This document shows, in pieces, positions 1 through 7,148 of a DNA stretch of 11,684 nucleotides (its first letter is position 1; each line of letters starts with the position of its first letter). The stretch covers positions 13,595 through 25,278 of the forward strand of contig KN817694.1 of assembly GCA_000827495.1 (NCBI GenBank), written 5' to 3'. Source of the DNA: Hypholoma sublateritium FD-334 SS-4. Taxonomy: Eukaryota; Basidiomycota; Agaricomycetes; Agaricales; Strophariaceae. The notes under the pieces are model-generated. The model was given only the letters and a program-made list of their open reading frames with translations. It had not been told where the DNA came from and made no database searches. The position numbers and the translations under genes were made by a program.

Positions 1-257
1 GGCAACTCTAAAACCTTTGCCTTCAAGTGAATACCCTCCCGTCACCTTCTACACATTCCTAGAGACTGCTTAGAGTACTCTTTGTATGGTAGTAGACTCT
101 ATATTATTTATTTTATTTCCTTGGTCCGTTCTGGTTTCTCCCCGAGCGTTCCCAGAATGGTTTAGATCAAATTCCTTTTCAGGAATTTAACTTTGTTTCT
201 GTGACATTCTATGTCACTGAATGATCCTCATGCCCGAGCCTCGAACATTTGCAAGGT
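1..257. other. 5' flank of the first gene
   Basis: No gene is visible here. The stretch is AT-rich with a TATATTA element at 100-106 inside a T/A-rich tract, a plausible promoter core. At 204-217 lies a short inverted repeat, GTGACAT and ATGTCAC with a 3-base spacer at about 203-217. An alternative start codon sits at 211, inside the 12-mer CATTCTATGTCA that also surrounds the start of the gene at 5120. Translation from 211 would need a first intron of about 57 bases (256-312) to stay in frame with the gene that follows. Confidence 0.4.
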
Positions 258-3206
258 ATGTCTACTTCTCTTTTTGGTATGATTCAAGCCCCATCACGTC
301 CGCTCCCCGAGCATATAAAATTCGACGTGTTTGGACTTGAATGTCCATTCCTTTCTTTCTTCCCTTTCCCTACCATGGCCCTTGAGCCCTACGCCGATTC
401 CCTTCCCCAACTCACTTTCTTTTTGACTGATAAGCTGACGACGACGATCTCTTCTGATGACCGCAACACCCTTGCTTCCTTCATTGGTATCTTCTCAAAA
501 GTCAACGTGAGTTTTCCCTTCATCGCGCTCTCCTTTCCCTTTTCTAAACCATCTTTTTGCAGAACTTTTATACTTCCCATTCCGGCCACATTCACCCAGC
601 CGTCGAACGAGCGTACCAGCATCTCATTTATATGCTCTCTCGCGCCCTCGACCATCATTTCCCATTGGCTGTCCGAGTACACGGAGATTGGTACCTTCCC
701 GAATGCACAGACTCTGTATGTTGCCATACTTTTTATTATTATTATTATTTTATTGATCTTTTATCACTTGTTTCTAGTCGCACCAGAAACACCTCCTCCG
801 CGCCGGCGACTCTGATATCCTCCTCCAGCCAACCTTTTGGGTGTCTGAAGAACAATTTGCCGAGCTCCAAGCTCAAGTTTACTCCACCTCTTCTGCGTCT
901 GCCTCTCGTCGATGTGAGGCCGCCAAACCGACGTCCTCTAAGCCCAACAAAAGTGCGCCGTCTGCGCCCACCAAGCCTCGCGTTTCGACCACACGTCCTG
1001 CCTTGAAGGCTCCCGATGCGCCTTCTAAAACAGCCGGAGCTGCATCTCGACCTGATCCTTCTCCTGCCGGTACTCATTCTTCCAAACCTGCGCCTTCTTC
1101 CATTCCCCTCCACTCAAAAGCGCCCTGCAGCCTCGCCTCCTCCTGGATCACCTTCGGCAGCCGCCCCCAAAGGTAAAGCACATCAGGTGTCTCCCATTGT
1201 TGGTAAGTTCTTTTTATTTCCTTTTTTTTTTTTTTTTGATTTAAATTTTCTAAATTCTTTCCAGCCTCTTCCACCGCCGTAGCTGCACGCCCTGGTCAAA
1301 TCATGTCTTCACGCCCACCTCCCAGTAAGTCCCCTCTTAAAACTTTTATTTATTTTTCTGATTGCTTATTTCTTTAGAAGCTCCCCTTCCTCATCGTAAC
1401 CCTCCTCGTGTATCACATCGGGAGTCATCGGCCCATCCCTCAAAGAAGCACGCTGTCAAGGCCGACTCTGAGTCAGAAACAGTTCCCGACAATCCCGCCA
1501 CCTCCGGCACTGAAGAACCCTCCGAGGCTTCTGAGGAAGAGCCAAGCCCAAAGAACACCGATGTAAGTTCCCTTTTTAGGCAAACTTTTATTTATTAATA
1601 ATTTTGTTTTTCTTTATCTAGGATCGCGACTACATCGACCACCCCGATTCCTCGATGTGTGCTGCCCCCGCCAATCGCGTCCTCATCGCTGACAGCGACG
1701 TCGAGATGAAGACTGCTGCGCCTTCCAAGAAGAAGAAGGCGCTGTCAGCGTCTGCGACCGCGGAGAAGCATTCTGCCCATCTCGCCACTCAGGGCGGTGC
1801 CCCCTACGACTCCTTGGATCGACAGAAGGCCGGTTTGACCATGTCTATCATCGAAGGCATGCAGGTACGCCCCCTTTCCTTTTCTCTTTACTTTTGATTT
1901 ATTTATTTATTATTTTTATAGGCTCCCGGCCACTGCTTTAACTGCACGCTGGTCTTTCAGAAGACCCCCTTTCGTTCTTGTGTCTGCGAATTTAACGGAT
2001 GGGGCATGCCCTGTACGCGCTGCCATTCTCATGGCCACCCCGGGTGTACTTTCGCCCTCCCTATTCCTGGACTGGTTGAGACCATCACCTCTTTGCAAGG
2101 GTGGTGCCAAGTCCAACCCAATTGTGAGTCTTTAAATTTCGTTTTTCTTTCTCTGTTTCTGATTTTATTTATTTCTCATAGTATTGCCTGAGATTCTCGA
2201 TGATGCACAACAGGCGGGTTTGGAGGCTCTTCACCTCCAGAACCTCGCCCTTGCCAAAGGTCGTCGGGCCGCTCTTCTTATGCAACGTGCTTGCACTGTC
2301 GCCGCTCATCAGAAACGCACACTTTCGCTGCGCATCCTCGAACTCCAATCGCCTGACTTCCTCGCGTCCCTCAACTGGCTTTTGGACCTTTCCCCTGAAA
2401 TTCTTGATACCTATTTGCCATGCACCAAGGGCATCGAGAGCCACAATGCCATGTTTGGGGAACTTCTCCTCACCGACGCCAATCTCCCATCGTCGTCGTT
2501 GATCCCGCTCCCTCAACAAGAGATCCGAATTCGTGTGCCTCCGCCACGCCCCATCCCTTCTTGGGCCATTCCCTCAACTTCGACTGCTCCGCCTCTGGTC
2601 TTTCAGCCAACCACCCGGACTGTTTCCATTATCCGCGCCGATGCCAGTGGCGAGTTTTCCCTGCACCCCGCTACCTTTCCTTCGTGGGGGAGCGAGCGCG
2701 CGCCCGTGTCGACAGCTAGTCGCGAGCCTCCCAGGATCTCACGTTGTGATTCCGTCTTTTTGGAGGCCCCCCATGTTGCCTCAACCACTGAAGACTCGCC
2801 CGTCATCGTCGTCGACCCGCACCAGTCCCCAGCGCCCGTCGGCAACTTCGCGCCTTCCAAGGACACCGCACACGATGGCGACGTTTCTATGGGTGACACT
2901 CTTCTGGTTGACAACTCCCTCGCCGACACCTTGATGGCTGACTCTACTACCGCCCCTACTGTTGTGGATACTCCCGCGCCGGTCGTTCAAAGTGCTCCCT
3001 CCGATCCCGTCGACTCTGGCAAGTCCACCACTACCGCCGCCGCCGACCTTTTCGATCCTGAGGTTGTTGTTACCACTGCCGCCAACGTGTCAGTTGTCTA
3101 CGATCTGACCAACCCGGACGTTGTTATTCCCTCCCCGACGCCCAAACTTTGCGACATCGACCTCGATGCTCAACTCTCGTCCGACAAGGACGCCGACCAT
3201 ATTTGA
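258..3206 (+). CDS. Eight-exon gene for a Cys/His-cluster protein of unknown function
   Basis: I do not recognise this gene. Exons: 258-506, 563-715, 778-1202, 1265-1324, 1378-1562, 1622-1864, 1922-2123, 2182-3206; all introns are GT...AG and phases agree, provided one base is discounted in the C run at 1105-1108. The product is about 846 residues. Residues 1-170 look folded. Residues 170-440 are Pro/Ser/Ala/Lys-rich linker with a basic patch (PSKKKK, near 391-397) that could be a nuclear signal. Residues 443-480 (1934-2047) form C-x2-C-x11-C-x-C-x8-C-x2-C-x7-C with three added His, probably zinc-binding. A helical stretch at about 507-590 and an Asp-rich, Ala/Pro/Val tail follow. The start at 258 opens the longest frame; an upstream start at 211 with an extra intron is possible. 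Multi-exon proteins of this layout are common as hypothetical proteins in mushrooms (general knowledge). A nuclear or nucleic-acid-binding role is only inference. Confidence 0.75.
1105..1108 (+). other. Probable +1 frameshift in a C run in exon 3
   Basis: Upstream of this CCCC run the good reading frame is the one that starts exon 3 at 778. It continues to a TAA at about 1174, giving unlikely sequence after the run. Downstream, the frame shifted by one base continues the Pro/Ala/Ser/Lys linker and reaches a consensus GTAAGT donor at 1203 with the correct phase for every later exon. Removing one C repairs the gene. This is either a true inactivating indel, an allele difference, or a homopolymer sequencing error. 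Confidence 0.65.
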
Positions 3207-3509
3207 GAGTCGCTCTCAGCTTGCCTCGATGATGAGGTTTTGTCTGCCTGTTCTCCTTGACCGTTCTATGTACATCACATTTCTTTTTCTCTCATCTTTA
3301 TGTACATAGTCGTCTTTTGGAGGTTCTCAGGTGGTTCTGGGAGGGGTCGGAGGTCTTGGCGCGCCTTGCGGGGCATTATTATTTATCATACTATACACGG
3401 ATTCGGACACTTTGGGGGGCTCTCACATTCAGTGGGGGCCCCCATTATATATTACTTGTAGCACATCGAGCTTTTTAGCTCAAAAATATCATTTGTTGTT
3501 TCTCTAAAC
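3207..3509. other. 3' flank of the first gene
   Basis: No gene is supported. The stretch holds a strong inverted repeat at 3266-3309, one copy of the TTCTCA-type motif at 3323-3338, and a G-rich segment around 3335-3440. It probably covers the 3' UTR and end of the first transcript; no clear AATAAA signal was seen. Confidence 0.4.
3266..3309 (+). repeat. 10-base inverted repeat in the 3' UTR
   Basis: CTATGTACAT at 3266-3275 is the exact reverse complement of ATGTACATAG at 3300-3309, with a 24-base T-rich loop. It starts 59 bases after the stop codon at 3204-3206, so it would form a hairpin in the 3' UTR of the first gene. It could mark transcript end formation or stability; it could also be chance. 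Confidence 0.5.
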
Positions 3510-3601
3510 ATTCTCAGTGTGATCTTAGATGATTCTCAAGTGATTCTGACTTGTAAATTTTATCTTTGATTCTCCACTGCCTATCATTCTCAGTTGATTC
3601 T
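3510..3601 (+). promoter_or_regulatory. Cluster of ATTCTCA(A/G)-N3-ATTCT motifs
   Basis: ATTCTCAAGTGATTCT is at 3532-3547, ATTCTCAGTTGATTCT at 3586-3601, and a half-copy ATTCTCAG at 3510-3517. Looser copies lie at 3323-3338 and, most strikingly, at 5104-5119, where the motif ends directly before the ATG at 5120. The two half-sites start 11 bases apart, about one helical turn. Location upstream of the small-gene cluster suggests a regulatory site or an old repeat remnant; function is inferred only. Confidence 0.4.
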
Positions 3602-3791
3602 AAATCCTTTTAAATTTCGAAAATTTAAGGTGTTTATCCTCTTCTNGTATTTATTATTTAACCTTCTATCTCCCCCCCAACAAATATACAACTGTCCCCA
3701 GTTGTCTAGATGCTGTCTGGGATCGAGATTTAATTTTAATTTTTTGCTATTTAAGCCTTCTGAGAACGGTTCTATCCTGTGTCTCGAAAGC
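3602..3791. other. Upstream region of the first small gene
   Basis: AT-rich non-coding sequence with one ambiguous base at 3646. A TTCTGAGAACGGTTCTA stretch near 3751-3767 resembles TTCTCAAACGGTTCTA near 5148-5163, inside the first exon of the third small gene. No other feature is seen. Confidence 0.35.
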
Positions 3792-4401
3792 ATGCCTCGT
3801 CCTTCCTTCACCTATGTTCCAGATGTTCTACCCGGAGGTACTAACATCCCCGAAGACTCTGAAGCTGGTGACTGGTTCCACTCGTTAAGTGATACTCAGC
3901 TCGCCGACTATCTTCGCCAGCTCGACAAAATGCTCGACTCCTTTGATAGTTCCTATCTTACCATCTTCGCAGTGGAAAATCCTCTGGCCACTCTAGAATG
4001 TTGCAGAGGGAATCTCAACTGCCTAGTATGTTATTTATTTATTTTATTCCTTTATTATTCCTTATTCTTGAGTAGGTGTTTGCTAACTTTTCTGCCATCG
4101 TACTCGTCAACAACCCCAAATTGGTGGCTGCTATTCTCTGCATATTTCATGTTGAGACGTATCTGCTACGCCTTTGTGCACGCACTCCATCCCTTCAAGG
4201 TCGTCAACCTTCTTCACGCTACCGTGCCTGTCTCACGTTGGAAGGTCACCTTGATTTTGCTTATCTCCTCCTTCATCATCCCAAGGTATTTATCTTCTTT
4301 AGGACATTTAGTTTCGAGACAGGAACTGATCGCAATATGCGCGCTCTTTCTATTTTTAGTTCCGTGTTCTCGCCCACGATCCCTTTATTTTTCCCGACTG
4401 A
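3792..4401 (+). CDS. Small three-exon gene A of a tandem family, function unknown
   Basis: Unrecognised. Exons 3792-4025, 4076-4285 and 4360-4401 encode about 161 residues; all junctions are phase 0, with donors GTATGT and GTATTT and acceptors GTAG and TTAG. The start is the first ATG of the open frame. The N-terminal 50 residues are acidic (DVLPGGTNIPEDSEAGDWF, then helical LADYLRQLDKMLD). Exon 2 is exactly 70 codons and mainly hydrophobic-helical, with a VLVNNPKLVAAIL stretch. Exon 3 adds 13 residues and a TGA. Exon 2 length and phase match gene C at 5120, supporting common origin. No signal peptide, catalytic motif or clear transmembrane segment is visible. The last exon is the least certain part: if the second intron is retained, the frame runs to 4540. 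A single longer gene joined to the next one cannot be excluded. Confidence 0.6.
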
Positions 4402-4505
4402 TATCTCGTCGAATACATCTGCTATGCCCTTTTCTGCTTTTAGCTTAGATGTATCTCCGAATATATATGCATTGCTCGCTGCTGAGACAGCATCTATTAT
4501 TTCCC

Positions 4506-5001
4506 ATGTCCTCTCAACGCTCTCCTTCGCCTCCTTTTGAATCTGCTGAGATTCCTCCTCCTTTGGTTTCTCAAACTGATTGTCCGACAAATCCAGAGGA
4601 CAAGCATCCTGACTATCAGCGTATCCAGGCGTTTTCTCTTGCTGTCCAGCGATTCACCAGCATTTATTCCCTGTCTGGTTACGACCATAACATAGATGCT
4701 GCTGAGAATCTTCTGGATACCGCGGTACATATTCATTTTACTCTTCAATACTTTATCTGACCATTCTCAGATCGACCTCAACTTTGCTGCTGTTGAGCTG
4801 GCATATAGTCCTGCCCTCTTATCTATGATTTCTCTCCTTTTGTCAATGTATGACACGATGCTTAGCAACAAAGCTAATCGTCTTTCCCGTTCTTATATCG
4901 ACCGTAGCCCCCATTATTCTGTACTCCAGGGCCTTATGAACCATGCCTTATTAGTCCTTGACCATAACACCTCTGTAGCCCGTAACTCTTCCACCACTTA
5001 A
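4506..5001 (+). CDS. Small two-exon gene B of the tandem family, function unknown
   Basis: Unrecognised. Exons 4506-4724 and 4771-5001, phase 0 junction, about 149 residues. The intron is 46 bases (GTACAT...CTCAG). The first 45 residues are Ser/Pro-rich and acidic. An aromatic-helical stretch ends in IDAAENLLDTA just at the intron, which matches the position and sequence of AIDACEKLLAAA at the first intron of gene C. Exon 2 starts IDLNFAAVELAYSPALLSMI and reads 70 residues to a possible cryptic donor (C|GTAACT near 4981). This is the same length as exon 2 of genes A and C, so the last few residues before the TAA may be read-through of a lost intron. An upstream in-frame ATG exists at 4449. 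The gap to gene A is only about 104 bases, so shared transcription is possible. Confidence 0.6.
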
Positions 5002-5073
5002 TTTGTATTCTTCTAACCACTCCCTTTATATGGTCTTTATATTCGCTTCTCCCCATATTTTGGAAGATTTTCG

Positions 5074-5119
5074 TATAAGTACCCATATGTAGGCTGGCTT
5101 GTAATTCTCAGACCATTCT
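5074..5119 (+). promoter_or_regulatory. Candidate promoter of small gene C
   Basis: TATAAGTA at 5074-5081 lies 39 bases before the ATG at 5120 and is followed by an ATTCTCAGACCATTCT motif at 5104-5119 that abuts the start codon. The whole gap between genes B and C is 118 bases, so little else could act as promoter. Assignment rests on position and sequence likeness only. Confidence 0.35.
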
Positions 5120-5802
5120 ATGTCATCTGCGAACCCTGTGCACTTTTTCTCAAACGGTTCTACCCGTTCCTACACCTCTCCTTCAGTCCTGCTACGTCCT
5201 CAGCTGCCGTTGGCCGACCGCATGCTCCTTTTTCAAGACGACGTGCATAGTTTTGAACTGTATTATGGCGTTCGGGGATCTCAGGAAGCTATTGATGCCT
5301 GTGAGAAGCTCCTCGCGGCCGCTGTAAGCTCTTTGCCAGAGACCCCAGAATTATTATTTAATATTTTTCGTGTTTGTCTAGATTTCATTGGACATCCCTC
5401 GTGACACACTGGCCCGAGATTCCGACATGATCTATTCCATATCAGATCTCNTAGGCATGCANTCCTCCNTCGTTGCNCATTTNGCATCTCAGCAAGGCCT
5501 GCCCTCTCCTGAACTNGGCAATTCTCATCACATTCTACGTCGANCNCTTTCCTTGGCTTTAGACTATTNGTATGCCGTTCNAGCCGANGCNGTANGTCTT
5601 TTGCACTTATTATTTATTTTTATACTGCCAAAATATTTATTTTCTCTTTCTCAGGACTTCCACTATCGCGAACTGCTAATTGCAGCATCCGCCGTAGGTC
5701 CTNTCTGAGATATTTGAGAACCTTTCGNGACAACTCCGCTTATGTTCCCATTAATTTTAGGAAGCGCNTGACAACTNTGCTTCCCCNCCTGTCCTTAGAT
5801 AG
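5120..5802 (+). CDS. Small four-exon gene C of the tandem family, function unknown
   Basis: Unrecognised. Exons 5120-5323, 5382-5591, 5655-5693 and 5761-5802 encode about 164 residues; all junctions are phase 0 and the frame ends at TAG 5800-5802. Exon 1 has a Ser-rich start and then an aromatic/helical stretch (HSFELYYGVRGSQEAIDAC). Exon 2 is 70 codons and begins ISLDIPRDTLARDSDM. Exon 3 is 13 codons (DFHYRELLIAASA). The parallel with gene A (exon 2 of 70 codons, then a 13-codon exon) supports tandem duplication. Twelve ambiguous bases fall in exon 2 and three in exon 4, so several residues cannot be read; the second donor is GTANGT. None of the ambiguous bases forces a stop. No catalytic motif or signal peptide is visible. 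Confidence 0.6.
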
Positions 5803-5833
5803 ATCAAGTTGCTTCCATCAGTTGTTCTGCTCN
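5451..5833. other. Cluster of 19 isolated ambiguous bases
   Basis: Single N characters occur at 5451, 5462, 5469, 5477, 5483, 5516, 5544, 5546, 5569, 5581, 5588, 5591, 5595, 5703, 5728, 5768, 5777, 5787 and 5833. The rest of the window has only two (3646 and 11557). The bases between them are confidently called and keep frame and splice sites. In exon 2 of gene C, seven of twelve sit at third codon positions. This is more like masked variation between alleles or copies than a gap. Confidence 0.8.
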
Positions 5834-6355
5834 TTTCATTCTGCCTCCGCTCGAATGATAAACCTCCGTCTTTTGAAATTGCAAATTGCTCCACACTGAT
5901 CCCTTTGACAGGGTCTTGTTTTCCCAATTTAGCCTAAGGCATCATTTGAATCCCACGGGTCATTTCCTTTTTCGGCCGTGTACCTTTTTGGGACACTATT
6001 TACCCCTCCCTTTCATTCTGGGGACCGCCGCAATGAGTGGAAATTGTCCATTCAAGACTGAGATCCTTTCTGATATGCTTATCAATTATTTTCCACATGA
6101 TCCCCTCTATCATGGCTGCGCCACCAACATCTTAATTTTGCCCGTTCCTTTGATATTTCCTCATCTTTTAGACAACTTTTCTTTCGCGTACTGCCTCATA
6201 TTGCATCCAGCAGGTCAGCGTGTCGTCGCCCACCTTCAATGTGCCTCTCACTTATCTTGCTAGTCTGCCTCGTTCCCTTATTTCTTCACCGCACACTGTT
6301 CCTCAACCCATTCTACCCTCCAAAAGTGGAATTTCTCTTGTTTTCTCGGGTTTAG
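5803..6355 (+). other. Unresolved region, possible 5' part of a fourth small gene
   Basis: A frame is open from about 5886 to 6263 and contains an ATG at 6033 (MSGNCPFKTEILSDML...). A second frame is open from 6220. Pyrimidine-rich AG sites at about 6170, 6212, 6264 and 6355 could be acceptors, but no combination of donor and acceptor gives a convincing model. Composition is like the neighbouring genes. It may hold the first exons of the gene ending near 6933, or be a decayed copy. I cannot choose a start. Confidence 0.3.
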
Positions 6356-6933
6356 GATGTGAACAACGCTATCTCAGCTGTGTCTCAACAGCGAGGATGT
6401 TCTGCTATAAAGTGGTACGTGTTTCCCTTGTCATTTCTCAGAGCTTTCTGCCTCTTTTCCTGCAGTATGGAACACGTCCGCAACCTTGCCTCTTTCAAGG
6501 ACATCTCCGAGAAAGTTACCCTTCTCGAGGCTATCAAGGCGGTCCCTGGAACTTCCTATATGAACTACTTCGATCTCCTGGAATCTCTCGCCCTGCTCCT
6601 CAAATGGTGGAGCGGCCTTGCTGCCGTTGTCACCACCAACCCCGATGCCATGCGCTTGGTTATGGTAGTGCAACATGTTTATCATTCCCTCAGTACTAAT
6701 CGGGCTTTTGTCCTCACTCCTACAGCACGAGAGTTTATCGCTTTTCATGCTGCCATGGTCAAGATTAACCCATCTCTCTCTGTCCACACTCCTCCATCTT
6801 CATCCCCTGGTCCTCCCAGTGGTCCCGTATGTCTATTTCTTTCTCAGATGTTCTCAGATTTTTCTAACATCTCTCTCAGTGTTGTACCCACACCAGCCTG
6901 AAACAGGTAGGACAACTACATTGTACCGTGTAA
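6356..6933 (+). CDS. Partial gene D, last exons of a helical protein of unknown function
   Basis: Unrecognised; the 5' end is not resolved. Likely exons are 6356-6414, 6466-6826 and 6880-6933. The intron 6415-6465 (GTACGT...TGCAG, 51 bases) keeps frame. The large exon encodes about 120 residues that read as a real helical protein (EHVRNLASFKDISEKVTLLE, then SYMNYFDLLESLALLLKWW and TTNPDAMRLVMVVQHVYHSL), ending in a Ser/Pro-rich tail. The NP-x-hydrophobic stretch recalls exon 2 of gene A, but too weakly to call it a fourth family member. The last exon is uncertain: in this model the stop TAA (6931-6933) falls inside the foldback repeat, which would then have supplied the C-terminus. Without the last splice, the frame ends at TGA 6899-6901. 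Confidence 0.45.
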
Positions 6934-7087
6934 CACGGCCCTCAATACGGGTACAATGTACCGTTTGAGACCAGAGTACTACTTGCATTACACAGGGTAC
7001 ATTGTACCATTGGTGACCGGAGTAGTACTGAGGGTACAATGTACCGTTCATGACCACACGGCTACACGTCGAGGGGCCGTTACACAT
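6917..7087. repeat. Foldback/MITE-like element built from GGTACA-TGTACC palindromes
   Basis: Three copies of GGTACA-(A/T)-TGTACC occur at about 6950-6962, 6995-7007 and 7033-7045, and a partial copy ACATTGTACC at 6917-6926. The centre base alternates T, A, T, A. A nested palindrome CCGTGTAACACGG lies at 6926-6938. On a larger scale the left part (GTGTAAC..GGCCCTC.A, from 6928) pairs with the reverse complement of the right part (to about 7086). AGTACTACT near 6977 pairs with AGTAGTACT near 7021. The whole could fold into one imperfect stem. It fits a small non-autonomous element, but no target-site duplication was identified. Confidence 0.55.
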
Positions 7088-7148
7088 GTTTTCCAAGCCA
7101 CAGTGACCTGCCCTGGCATTGCACAATTTCTCTGGTCAAGGTCTTTTA
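7088..7148. other. Spacer between the foldback element and the CCATGG island
   Basis: No feature is seen in this short stretch. Confidence 0.4.

Noticed and set aside
230..287. Start at the ATG at 230 with an intron ending at 287
   Set aside because: The phase does not match the following frame, so the main reading frame would be lost.
389..1113. Minus-strand open frames at 389-727 and 745-1113
   Set aside because: They are antisense shadows of C-rich exons, run across well-supported introns, and have low-complexity Arg/Gly translation.
1934..2047. Retroviral or Ty3 Gag zinc knuckle
   Set aside because: The C-x2-C-x4-H-x4-C spacing is absent, and no protease, reverse transcriptase or integrase lies nearby.
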